DNA of 37,859 nucleotides from contig NZ_LFJJ01000030.1 in assembly GCF_001189365.1 (NCBI RefSeq), forward strand, positions 1 through 37,859, written 5' to 3'. Under the pieces are notes generated by a model. That model worked only from the letters and a program-made list of their open reading frames with translations, had not been told where the DNA came from and did no database searches. The DNA comes from Candidatus Burkholderia verschuerenii. Its GTDB lineage: Bacteria; Pseudomonadota; Gammaproteobacteria; Burkholderiales; Burkholderiaceae. Numbering within the stretch: position 1 is the stretch's first letter; every line of letters starts with the position of its first letter. Below are positions 26,772 through 35,690 of the stretch, one piece after another. The translations under genes were made by a program, and so were the position numbers.

Positions 26772-27714
26772 TCAGTCATATAGCACGGCCTTGATCTTCG
26801 GGTCGTCCATGTTGCTCTTGTCGTACCAGTAGAAGCCGGTATCCACTTTTTTTCGGCAGCTTTTCGCCCTTGAGCGCTTTCACCGCCGAGTCCACCACGC
26901 ACTTGCCGATGCCGATCGGATTTTGCGTGATCGCGCCCGCCATCAGTCCGGACATGATGTCGTCCTTCTGCTCCTTGCCCGAGTCATAGCCGATCAGCAC
27001 GAGCTTCTTGCCGAACTCTTTCACGCCGATGGCCGCGCCTTCCGCCGAGCCTTCGTTGGCGCCGAACATGCCTTTGATATTCGGATTCGCCTGGATCATC
27101 GCTTTAGCGATTTCAGCGGACTTGAGGTGATCGCCGCAGCTATATTGCACCGACACGATCTTGACGTTCGGATGCTTCGATTTCATCTCGTTGAGAAAGC
27201 CGTCGCGACGATCGATACCCGTGCGGCTGGTCTGATCGTGAACGATTACGCCCACTTCGCCTGCATTGCCGATGGCGTCCGCCATCTTGTCGGCGGCGAG
27301 CGCGGCGGCGGCGAGATTGTCGGTGGCGCAGGTGGTCAGCGGAATATCGCTATCGACGCCCGAGTTGAATGCGATGATCGGAATCTTGTTGTTCTGCGCG
27401 CGTTTGAGCAAGGGAATGGCGGCCTTGCTATCGAGCGCTGCAATGCCGATCGCTTGCGGTTTTTTAGCGAGCGCGGCGGACAGCATGTCGATTTGCTTGT
27501 CGACCATCGCTTCGGTTTCGGGACCTTCGAACGTGATCTTTACGTTGTGTTCCTTCGCGCCTTGCTCGGCGCCCGCTTTGACCGCTTGCCAGAACTGATG
27601 CTGGAAGCCCTTGGAAATAAGCGGAATATACGGCTGGTCCGCTTGAGCGGCACCCGTCGCGCCGATCAGCGCGCTTGCGCCAATCACGACCGCGATGATT
27701 TTTCTTTTCAGCAT
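26772..27714 (-). pseudogene. sugar ABC transporter substrate-binding protein, homopolymer frameshift
   Basis: In ancestral form this is a periplasmic binding protein of about 313 residues (Peripla_BP_4 family). It has a signal peptide (MLKRKIIAVVIGASALIGAT..., cleaved near AQA-D) and ATG 27714 after a strong AAGGAGGAG site. The frame is clean to LPKK, then shifts in a run of seven T (seven A on the coding strand) at 26847-26853. With six, the protein ends VDTGFYWYDKSNMDDPKIKA... at TGA 26772-26774. With seven, it ends in an unrelated tail at 26776. Only about 25 C-terminal residues are affected, so partial function or rescue by polymerase slippage is possible. It is the last gene of the operon. 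Confidence 0.75.
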
Positions 27715-27788
27715 AATGGATCTCCTCCTTGGATAGGCCATTGATCTCGACTCGTCTTAAGAGTCTTTTAGTGCTTCTTTGCCAGGCT

Positions 27789-28814
27789 TCAGCTTTTCTT
27801 GCGGCGCAGGATATCCGCATAGACCGCGAGAATGATGATGAGACCCGTCACCACGATCTGCCACTCCTGCGCGACCGACATGATGCGCAAGCCGTTGGTC
27901 AGCACGCTCATGATGAACGCGCCGATGATAGTGCCGAGAATCGTGCCCGAGCCGCCGCTCAGCGATGTTCCGCCGATAACGACGGCCGCAATCGCATCGA
28001 GTTCGTAGCCTTGCCCTAATGCCGGCTGCGCGGAATTCAGACGCGACGCGATCAGCAGACCGGCCACGCCGCAGATCGCGCCGCCCAGTCCATAAATGGC
28101 GATCTTCCATCGATCGACATTGACGCCGGAAAGCCGCACGGCTTCTTCGTTGCTGCCGAGCGCGAACGTATAGCGGCCGAGCGCGGTACGGTTCAACGTG
28201 ATGGAACTGACGATGGCGAGAAAGAACAGAATGAGCACCGCATTCGGAATCGGCACGCTAGGCAGGAAATAGCCGATCAGCGAATCCTGCGAAATCATGT
28301 AGAAATTTTCGGTGTCGGTGAAATAGATCGGCTTGTCGGCAGAGACGACGAGCGACAGGCCTTTGAGCAGCATCATCATCCCTAGCGTGGCGATGAAAGG
28401 CGGAATCTTCATCTTCGCCGTCAACGTGCCGGAGACAGTGCCGCTAAGCGCGCCGGTAACGATGGCCGCGATCACGCCGAGCCACATCGACATATGCCAG
28501 TACGTGAGGAATACGCCGTAAATCACGGCGGTAAAGGTCATCAGCGTGCCGACCGAAAGATCGATGCCGCCTGTGATGATCACGAACGTGCACGCAATCG
28601 CAAGCACGCCGTTGACGGCCGTCGCTTGCAAGATGCCGAGGATATTGTCCATCTGCATGAAAGCGGGCGACGCGAAGCTAAAGAAAATCAATAGCAGAAT
28701 CAGGCTGGCGAAAGCCAATAATTTTTGCAGCGCCGTCGGCGAAAATACCCGCGCGCGCAAGCCGTTGGTTCGCTTGGCTTCGGCCAGCGCCGACGGTTCC
28801 GTTGTCTGTGTCAT
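27789..28814 (-). CDS. sugar ABC transporter permease (GntR operon)
   Basis: A 341-residue RbsC-type permease with eight to ten hydrophobic helices. It has the ITGGIDLSVGTLMTFTAVIY segment and a GGTSLSGGSGTILGTIIG loop. It lies between the ATPase and binding-protein genes of a divergently regulated sugar transporter. The next ORF boundary is 19 bases from the ATPase stop. No lesion is seen. Confidence 0.88.
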   Translation of the reverse strand: MTQTTEPSALAEAKRTNGLRARVFSPTALQKLLAFASLILLLIFFSFASPAFMQMDNILGILQATAVNGVLAIACTFVIITGGIDLSVGTLMTFTAVIYGVFLTYWHMSMWLGVIAAIVTGALSGTVSGTLTAKMKIPPFIATLGMMMLLKGLSLVVSADKPIYFTDTENFYMISQDSLIGYFLPSVPIPNAVLILFFLAIVSSITLNRTALGRYTFALGSNEEAVRLSGVNVDRWKIAIYGLGGAICGVAGLLIASRLNSAQPALGQGYELDAIAAVVIGGTSLSGGSGTILGTIIGAFIMSVLTNGLRIMSVAQEWQIVVTGLIIILAVYADILRRKKS

Positions 28815-28833
28815 GAGTTCGGCCTCTTGCGGC

Positions 28834-30345
28834 TCAAGCCGCTTTTAAAGATTCGCGTTTGGTGGCGAGTTGCATGATTCGCTCTTGCGTCGCTTCGGCG
28901 GAAGACAATTCGCCTGTGATGCGCCCTTCGCACATCACGACGATGCGATCGCTCATGCGCAGAATTTCCGGCAGCTCCGAAGAAATCATCACGATCGCTT
29001 TGCCTTGCTCGGCCAGCGAGCGCAAGAGCTTGTAAATCTCGCTCTTGGCGCCAACGTCGATGCCGCGAGTCGGTTCGTCGAAAAACAAGACGTCGCAATC
29101 GCGCTCGAGCCATTTCGCGATCACGATCTTTTGTTGATTGCCGCCCGATAGCAGACGCACCGGCTGCGTGGGCGAGGGCGTGCGAATCGCCAATAGCTTG
29201 ATGAAGTGCGACGCCGTCTTGCGAATCTTCGCGCGACGCAGAAACATGCCCGCGCCCAGAAACTTGCCGAGATTCGACATGACGATATTCGATTCGACAT
29301 CCATGCCGGTCGCAAGCCCGAAGCGCTTGCGATCCTCGGATAGATAGCCGATACCGCGCTTCACGGCATCGCTAGGCTTTTTGATCGACGCCTTGACGCC
29401 TTTAACGATAATCTTGCCCGAACCAACCGGATCCGCGCCAAAGACCGCGCGCGCGACTTCGGTACGGCCCGCGCCCATGAGTCCGGCAAAGCCCAAAATC
29501 TCGCCTTTACGCAGCGTGAAACTGACGTCACGCACGAGCGGCCCCGCGTTGAGATGCTTCACTTCGAGCGCGACTTCGCCCTGATGCGCGCCACCGAGGA
29601 ACGACGTGAGATCGGTCAGCGTGCGTCCCACCATCATGCCGATGATGGTCTCGACGCTCGTCGTTTTGGTATCGACGGTCGCGACATATTCGCCATCGCG
29701 CAACACCGTGACACGATCGGAAATCTGCTCGAGTTCATCCATCTTGTGCGAGATATACACGACGCCAACGCCGCGCTCCTTCAACTGGCGAATGATGCGG
29801 AACAGCTCGGCAATTTCCGCATCGTTGAGCGCGGAGGTCGGTTCGTCCATGATCAGCACGCGCGAATCGAAGGACAGCGCCTTGGCGATCTCCACCATCT
29901 GCTGACTCGCAACGGTCAGCGTGCCGACGATAGTGCGCGGATCGAGATTCACGTGCATCCGCGTGAGGATGTCGCGCGCCGCTGCATTGAGTGTGTCTTC
30001 GTCGAGCAGCAGTCCCATCAGCTTGCGCGGCTCGCGTCCGATAAAGATATTCTGCGCGACTGTCAGATGGTTCATCAGTTGAAGTTCCTGATGAATGATG
30101 CCGATGCCCAGCGCCTGCGCCTCGCGCGGGCTCGTGAATTCGACCGGCTGACCATTGACGAGCATGTCGCCTGAATCGCGCTTATAGACGCCGGCCAGTA
30201 TCTTCATGAGCGTCGATTTGCCCGCGCCGTTTTCGCCCATCAACGCGTGGACTTCGCCGGGCAGGACATCGAACTGCACTTCATGCAGCGCGCGCACGCC
30301 GGGAAAGCGCTTGCTGAGTCGATTGACGGAGATGAGAGGTGTCAT
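28834..30345 (-). CDS. sugar ABC transporter ATP-binding protein (RbsA/MglA type)
   Basis: A 503-residue double ATPase. The first domain has Walker [10 protein letters not shown] at residues 38-46, a signature region [14 protein letters not shown] and Walker [12 protein letters not shown]. The second domain has the usual degenerate Walker A ([14 protein letters not shown]), the signature LLSGGNQQK and Walker [13 protein letters not shown]. All motifs are present, unlike the homologue at 23408. It drives uptake of a sugar captured by the binding protein; the divergent fuconate dehydratase suggests L-fucose or a related sugar (inference). No lesion is seen. Confidence 0.9.
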   Translation of the reverse strand: MTPLISVNRLSKRFPGVRALHEVQFDVLPGEVHALMGENGAGKSTLMKILAGVYKRDSGDMLVNGQPVEFTSPREAQALGIGIIHQELQLMNHLTVAQNIFIGREPRKLMGLLLDEDTLNAAARDILTRMHVNLDPRTIVGTLTVASQQMVEIAKALSFDSRVLIMDEPTSALNDAEIAELFRIIRQLKERGVGVVYISHKMDELEQISDRVTVLRDGEYVATVDTKTTSVETIIGMMVGRTLTDLTSFLGGAHQGEVALEVKHLNAGPLVRDVSFTLRKGEILGFAGLMGAGRTEVARAVFGADPVGSGKIIVKGVKASIKKPSDAVKRGIGYLSEDRKRFGLATGMDVESNIVMSNLGKFLGAGMFLRRAKIRKTASHFIKLLAIRTPSPTQPVRLLSGGNQQKIVIAKWLERDCDVLFFDEPTRGIDVGAKSEIYKLLRSLAEQGKAIVMISSELPEILRMSDRIVVMCEGRITGELSSAEATQERIMQLATKRESLKAA

Positions 30346-30399
30346 GTTCGGTTTGGAGTAGCCAGGGCGAGCTTGCTTCGTCTTTAGCGCAGGCTTTGA

Positions 30400-31128
30400 T
30401 CACGGCGCGAACAGATCCGGCCGCTCTTGCGTCGAGCGGCGCAATTCGGCGATGACCTGATCGAGATGGTCGTGCATGGCCTTGGCGGCGAGATCGGTCT
30501 TGCCGTTTTTGATCGCTTCGAATATGCGTTCGTGTTCCGCCAGCGTGTGCACGAGCCGTTCGGGACTGGCAAGCAGCTGTCGCGCGCGATCCAGGGCGCT
30601 GCGCGAGACGGCGACGATTTCCTTGACGCGCGGTAGGTTGATCGCGTCGAGCAGAATCTCGTGGAAGGCGAGGTCGAGCGCATGAAACGCAAGACGTTGG
30701 CCGCTTTTCAAGGCCGCGCGTTGCTGGTCGAGATTGAGCGCGAGGGCGTCGAGCACGGTTGCATCGCGCAATGAGGCCACGCCGCGCACGGTCTCGACTT
30801 CGAGCGCGCTGCGAATAAACAGGTGTTGATGAATGTCTTCGAGCATGATCGGCTTTACGCGCGTGCCGCGTTGCGGCAGGACTTCGACGAGCCCCGCATG
30901 TTCGAGCCGCGCAAGCGCCGCCGATACCGGAAAGCGCGATACGCCCATGCGTTCGCACACCGCAAGCTTGTCGATCATCATGCCCGGCTCGAGCGCCAGC
31001 GTGACGATGGCTTCTCTCAGCGCGGCCTCGACGGCATCCGTGAGGCTGCCGCGTTCGCCGCTCTTTATCTTGTGCAACGCATCATACGGAGTGCTGATGA
31101 CACTCGATGTATCCGGAGAGGTACTCAC
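30400..31128 (-). CDS. GntR-family regulator, FCD-type
   Basis: A 242-residue regulator. An N-terminal GntR winged helix (residues ~30-90, AVCERMGVSRFPVSAALARL) is followed by an all-helical FCD effector domain of the FadR type, which often binds a metal and a sugar acid. ATG 31128 is the first ATG in frame. It is the first gene of the minus-strand transporter operon and is divergent from fucD, with a palindrome in the shared promoter. It probably represses both sides and responds to a fuconate-pathway intermediate (inference). No lesion is seen. Confidence 0.87.
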   Translation of the reverse strand: MSTSPDTSSVISTPYDALHKIKSGERGSLTDAVEAALREAIVTLALEPGMMIDKLAVCERMGVSRFPVSAALARLEHAGLVEVLPQRGTRVKPIMLEDIHQHLFIRSALEVETVRGVASLRDATVLDALALNLDQQRAALKSGQRLAFHALDLAFHEILLDAINLPRVKEIVAVSRSALDRARQLLASPERLVHTLAEHERIFEAIKNGKTDLAAKAMHDHLDQVIAELRRSTQERPDLFAP

Positions 31129-31153
31129 GGGCGCTTGATTTCCGATGGAGATG

Positions 31154-31165
31154 CTAGCATGCTAG
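31154..31165. promoter_or_regulatory. palindromic site between gntR and fucD
   Basis: CTAGCATGCTAG is a perfect 12-base palindrome 26-37 bases before the GntR start and about 155 before fucD. Its position in a divergent promoter fits a GntR operator. The sequence alone does not identify the binding protein. Confidence 0.5.
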
Positions 31166-31320
31166 AAAGCAGATCGAGGCTTGTCAACGCGTGCAAATGC
31201 TTAGCACCTCGCTTAGCGATGCACTATCTCTAAGTGTGGGACGCCAACCCATTCGACACCTTGTTTTTAGGTGTTTTCCCGCAGAATAAAGTCGAACGAC
31301 GATGTTAAGGAGACGCTCTT

Positions 31321-32589
31321 ATGACCACCATTACGAAGCTGTCGGTACGCGATATCCGCTTTCCCACTTCTCGTTCGCTGGATGGATCGGACGCCATGAA
31401 TGCGACGCCCGATTACTCGGCGACCTATGTCACGCTAGAGACCGATGCATCGAACGGACTTGTCGGGCATGGGTTGACTTTTACCATCGGTCGCGGCAAT
31501 GAGATTTGCGTGAGCGCGGTCAATGCGCTTGCGCCGCTGATCGTTGGCAGGAAGCTCGAAGACATCACGTCGAATATGGGCGCCTTCTGGCGCGCGTTTA
31601 CATCGGATAGTCAGTTGCGATGGATCGGTCCGGACAAAGGCGCGATTCATCTGGCTACCGTTGCCGTCGTCAATGCAGCATGGGATCTGTGGGCGAGGTC
31701 GGAGGGCAAGCCTGTCTGGAAGCTGCTAGCGGATACGACGCCGGAAGAACTCGTGCGCTGTCTGGACTTTCGCTACGTGACCGATGCGATCACGCCTTAC
31801 GAGGCCATCGCGATTCTCGAGCGCCATGCGGCCACACGCGGCGAGCGCGAAAAGGAAATGCTTGCGAAGGGCTATCCCGCCTACACGACATCGGCAGGCT
31901 GGCTCGGTTACGACGACGATAAAATCCGGCGGCTGGCACGCGAAGGCGTCGCGCAGGGCTGGACGCATTTCAAGCAGAAGGTGGGCGGCAATCTCGAAGA
32001 AGACGTGCGTCGTGCGCGCATCTTGCGCGAAGAAATCGGTCCGAACTCCAGGCTGATGATGGACGCCAATCAGGTCTGGGACGTCGACGAAGCCATTGCC
32101 AATATGCGGCGTCTGGCTGAATTCGATCCGTGGTGGATCGAGGAACCGACCAGCCCCGACGACGTGCTCGGTCACGCGGCCATTCGCCGACGCCTCGGAT
32201 CGATCGGCGTCGCGACGGACGAGCATTATCAAAACCGCGTGATGTTCAAGCAGTTGTTACAAGCGGAGGCGATCGATTTTTGCCAGATCGACAGTTGCCG
32301 TCTGGGCGGACTCAACGAAGTGATCGTCGTGTTGCTGATGGCGGCGAAATTCGGCGTGCCCGTGTGCCCGCATGCGGGCGGCGTGGGCTTGTGCGAATAC
32401 GTGCAGCATATATCGCTGTTCGATTACATCTGCGTGTCGGGGTCGCTCGACAATCGTGTGCTCGAATATGTCGATCATCTGCATGAGCACTTTATCGATC
32501 CCGTGGTGATCCGAAACGGGCGCTATATGCCGCCGCAGCGCGCCGGCTATAGCATCGAGATGAAGGCGGACACGCTCGATCGCTTTTGA
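31321..32589 (+). CDS. fucD: L-fuconate dehydratase
   Basis: A 422-residue enolase-superfamily enzyme that dehydrates L-fuconate to 2-keto-3-deoxy-L-fuconate. The active-site set falls at the same residue numbers I recall for Xanthomonas FucD: acid/base Lys218-x-Lys220 (FKQKVGG), metal ligands Asp248, Glu274 and Glu301, and the catalytic Asp324/His351 dyad (CPHAGG). ATG 31321 follows AAGGAGACGC. The segment normally read as ATGEH is ATDEH here: Asp replaces Gly at residue 300, next to metal ligand Glu301. This may be an early damaging change. The rest of the fucose pathway is not nearby. Confidence 0.88.
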   Translation: MTTITKLSVRDIRFPTSRSLDGSDAMNATPDYSATYVTLETDASNGLVGHGLTFTIGRGNEICVSAVNALAPLIVGRKLEDITSNMGAFWRAFTSDSQLRWIGPDKGAIHLATVAVVNAAWDLWARSEGKPVWKLLADTTPEELVRCLDFRYVTDAITPYEAIAILERHAATRGEREKEMLAKGYPAYTTSAGWLGYDDDKIRRLAREGVAQGWTHFKQKVGGNLEEDVRRARILREEIGPNSRLMMDANQVWDVDEAIANMRRLAEFDPWWIEEPTSPDDVLGHAAIRRRLGSIGVATDEHYQNRVMFKQLLQAEAIDFCQIDSCRLGGLNEVIVVLLMAAKFGVPVCPHAGGVGLCEYVQHISLFDYICVSGSLDNRVLEYVDHLHEHFIDPVVIRNGRYMPPQRAGYSIEMKADTLDRF

Positions 32590-32620
32590 TATCCCGATGG
32601 CGAAGCCTGGCGCGAATGAT

Positions 32621-32986
32621 CTACTCCGACCACATGCGATCGACGACGAGCTGACCGCATGCGGCCACCGCGCCCGCCACGACAGGTACCATATGCGCAG
32701 GCACGCTCCATTCGAGCGCCGTGGTGTCCTGCCTAAGCTGCTCCGCGAAGAGATGAAAAACCTCCAGACAGGCCAGCTCGGGATGCGGGTCGACGCCGCC
32801 CTGTTCGCGATACAGGCAAGCGAAGTGCAGCACGCAGCGGCTAAGCGTGGCACTGGTCAACAGCGCCCAGGCGTGATCCTCTCGGCCTGACAGGCTGCGC
32901 TGCATCTCATGCACGGTCGACCAGAGCACTCCGGCGAGGTGTTCAGGGATACCAAGATATACGTACCCGACACTGTTGCTTTCCAC
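32621..32986 (-). CDS. hypothetical protein
   Basis: A 121-residue protein I do not recognise. GTG 32986 is chosen because GAGGAG lies at the proper distance before it. The sequence is mostly helical by eye, with two Cys near the centre (SRCVLHFACLYREQGG), a hydrophobic C-terminal helix (PVVAGAVAACGQLVV) and no signal peptide. It is convergent with fucD, ends 32 bases from it, and belongs to no visible operon. The good ribosome site and the clean frame support a real gene. No function is proposed. Confidence 0.6.
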   Translation of the reverse strand: MESNSVGYVYLGIPEHLAGVLWSTVHEMQRSLSGREDHAWALLTSATLSRCVLHFACLYREQGGVDPHPELACLEVFHLFAEQLRQDTTALEWSVPAHMVPVVAGAVAACGQLVVDRMWSE

Positions 32987-33258
32987 GATTTACTCCTCAC
33001 CAGAACTTTGCCTGCGGCGGATTAGGCCTTTGCAAGGCGCGTGCCGCAGCGAAAAGTAATCGTTATCCTTAGAAGAACGCCCGGCGCGGCAGGCGTGCGA
33101 TCGCACAAGCTGCCGGGTCCGCGAGCATTTGCCCATATAACGATGGACGCGCGATGAACGTTCGACGCGCGTGCGCACCGCGAGCGGACACGCAGCCACG
33201 CGCATGCACCACGACGATGCTTGCCTTAGTGGTCCTGTCATTCGTCGAGGACAGTCCG

Positions 33259-34445
33259 TTATTCAGGCATCGCGATGGATGCATCGTGCGAGCGTCGTCG
33301 TTCGCTCAGCGATTCCAGCACGGCATGCACGACGCGATCGACGCTCGGCCAATTTTTCTCGTGCTGGCTCTCGACATAGTGATCCGGCGACACGCTGCGA
33401 TAGTTCGCGGGATAGCCCCAGATCGCGTCGTGGACAGCCGGTCGCGTGATGCTGCCGCCGACCACCGCGACGATCGGCCGATGAAACGCTGCGGCCACAT
33501 GCATCAGCATCGACGAGTTGGTGAGCACGACGTCGGCGCCTTCTGCGAGCGCGAAGACGGTGCGCATCGGCACCGCGCCCGCGACCGAGCGTGCTTTCGT
33601 GCCCGGTCCCATCGCGGCGACGGCTTCGGCTGCGCGTGCCTTGTCGGCTTCGCTGCCGACGATGACGATATCGCATGTATCGCCCGATCGTTCCAGCGTC
33701 GATGCGATCTGTGTCAGGGCTTGGGCAACCTGTCGTGGGTCCCATATCTTGGTTGTCACGCCCGCGCCAATGCCGACCAGCACGCGCACCGTGCGGCTGC
33801 CCGGCGCGGCGGCGTTCCAGATTACCGAGGCGCGCGCGCGTTCTTCGTCCGTGAGGAAGAGTTGCGGCCGGGCTTCGGGGAGATCGGTTGCGCCGAGCAA
33901 TTCCGCTTGCGCGAGCGCGGCCCGGCCCGGCCCGACTGGCGATGCGCGAAGTCGATGAATTCCTGACAGCCGCTATGACCGCCGCGATAGCCGCGCACGC
34001 CGATGCGATATCGCACGCCGAACCGCATCATCAGCAGCGCGCCCATGTAGCTGCCGAGCACGTCGATGCCGACATCGAAACCGCCGCGTCTGCGCAGCGC
34101 GGCGACTTGCGGCGATTTCAGCAGAAAACGCGCGACGCTACCCGGCGAACGGTCCTGGACAATCTTGTTGTTCCACGGTGCATCGAGCTCGACGATCTCA
34201 TCGATGAAGGGATTATTTTCCAGAATCGGACGTCCCCAATTGCCGATGCCCGCGACGATGCGCGTCGACGGGAAGCGCTTTTTCAGCGCCTCAAAGATCG
34301 GCGTGGTGCTCAGCAATTCGCCGAAATCGTTCGGCCGCAGCACGAGGATGTCGCGCGAGGTGTTGCGATGCGGATCATGTCGTGGCGGATTGAAACGGCC
34401 GATCGTCCAGACCGGCAACTCCGTAAGCAGGTTTTTCCAACCCAT
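33259..34445 (-). pseudogene. glycosyltransferase family 9 (heptosyltransferase-like), repeat-mediated frameshift
   Basis: In ancestral form this is about 394 residues of a family 9 glycosyltransferase, the family that adds heptose and related sugars to lipopolysaccharide. The start ATG 34445 follows GGAGAAGC. The N-terminal half has VLRPNDFGELLSTTPIFEAL and WGRPILENNP. The C-terminal half has VLVGIGAGVTTKIWDP and the ALAEGADVVLTNSSMLMHVA nucleotide-sugar region. The halves are in different frames, joined at a GGCCC repeat present three times (33919-33933). With two copies the frame would run straight through as QSGRAALAQAELLGAT, so a one-unit expansion explains the break. Decay is likely, but reversible on/off switching is possible. 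Confidence 0.85.
33919..33933. repeat. three tandem GGCCC units inside the glycosyltransferase gene
   Basis: GGCCC occurs three times without interruption. Removal of one 5-base unit would restore the reading frame of the surrounding gene. Five-base units shift the frame with each slip, as in phase-variable genes. Confidence 0.9.
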
Positions 34446-34615
34446 TGCTTCTCCAGGGGACGCGAGCAGCGCCGGATGGCGCCGAGCAAGTACAGCGATT
34501 GTCCATATGGAATGCGCCGCGATCTGTGCTCCGGCTTACGGAAATCCGATTATCCGCGCGAAAAGCTCAAGGTTCTTAGCAAGCTTTAAGCGTGGCAAGG
34601 CTTAGCGTTTTGGCG

Positions 34616-35590
34616 CTAATTTAATTCGCTTGAAAATTCGAACGCGTCCGCTTCGTCGATGCCGCGCTCATCCTCGGGCCGATTGGCGTTTCGATAATCC
34701 CTGGGCGAATGTCCGGTCATTCTTTTAAATGCATTGCTGAACGCGCTTTCCGACGTATAGCCGATCGATTGCGCGATCACCGCCACCGGAGTCGTGCTGT
34801 CGCGCAAAGCCTGTTGCGCCAGACGCATGCGCCATTCGCCGAGATAAGTGAGCGGTGCGACGCCTGCCGCCGTTCTAAAGCGTGAGGCGAAGGTGGTACG
34901 CGACATCGCGCAGGCATCGGCGAGTTCGTCGAGGTGCCAATTGCGCGCGGGATCGCCGTGCATAAGCACCAGCGCGGGTTTCAGACGCCCATCGCTCATC
35001 GCGCGAAACCAGCCGGGCGACATGACGGCGGCACTCTCCATATGCGCGCGCAGGATCTGGATAAATAGCAGTTGAGCCAGATGGGCCGATGCGAGTTGCG
35101 AGCCCAGCTGCACGTCCGATCGTTCGTCGACGAGTTGCGTCAACAGCCAGCGAAACGCGGTGGCTTGCGTCGTCGCCGCATCGATGCGAATCCACGGCGG
35201 CAGGGCGTTGGCGACGAGCGGACCGCTTGCGGCATCGAGCCGTACATGTCCGCCGATATACGCTAAATCTTCTCCGTCGCCGATTTGCGTAGCGGACTTT
35301 CCCGCGCCGGAAAAAAGGCTCATCGCGTCGACGGGCGCCTGATTTAAATCGCTAGCCACGATGAACGAGCGCGGCGCGGCAAGCAAACCTACATCGCCTT
35401 TCTCAAAGCGGATCGCATCTTTTTCCCCGTCGATGCTGACCCAGCAATGTCCTTTGACGATGGCAAAGAATTTGATCGTCGTCGGCGCGGGAAAGCGGAT
35501 GGCCCAAGCGCCGCCAGCGGAAAAGCCGCCTGTCACCAGCGATTCGGCATGAGTCAGTCTGAGGATATCGGACAAGGGATCGGTAGCCAT
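34616..35590 (-). CDS. AraC-family regulator
   Basis: A 324-residue regulator with an N-terminal cupin-type effector domain (SFIVASDL and IKFFAIVKGHCWVSIDG near residues 40-60) and two C-terminal AraC helix-turn-helix motifs (LADACAMSRTTFASRF and IAQSIGYTSESAFSNAFKRM). ATG 35590 gives MATDPLSDILRLTHAE, the usual start for this cupin-AraC subgroup. A longer frame to 35650 would add 20 residues. It is divergent from the aldehyde-reductase-like SDR at 35691 and probably controls it. No lesion is seen. Confidence 0.85.
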   Translation of the reverse strand: MATDPLSDILRLTHAESLVTGGFSAGGAWAIRFPAPTTIKFFAIVKGHCWVSIDGEKDAIRFEKGDVGLLAAPRSFIVASDLNQAPVDAMSLFSGAGKSATQIGDGEDLAYIGGHVRLDAASGPLVANALPPWIRIDAATTQATAFRWLLTQLVDERSDVQLGSQLASAHLAQLLFIQILRAHMESAAVMSPGWFRAMSDGRLKPALVLMHGDPARNWHLDELADACAMSRTTFASRFRTAAGVAPLTYLGEWRMRLAQQALRDSTTPVAVIAQSIGYTSESAFSNAFKRMTGHSPRDYRNANRPEDERGIDEADAFEFSSELN

Positions 35591-35690
35591 GTTCGTACTA
35601 TCGCGCAAGTATTTCGCATCTTCAAGCATTCTCCGTTCGAACGAAGGCATTTAATCTGAACGCTCTTAACGATCGACTAAAGGAATAGGC

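Noticed and set aside
33154-33966. 270-codon plus-strand open frame
   Set aside because: It is antisense to the family 9 glycosyltransferase and has no recognisable domain.
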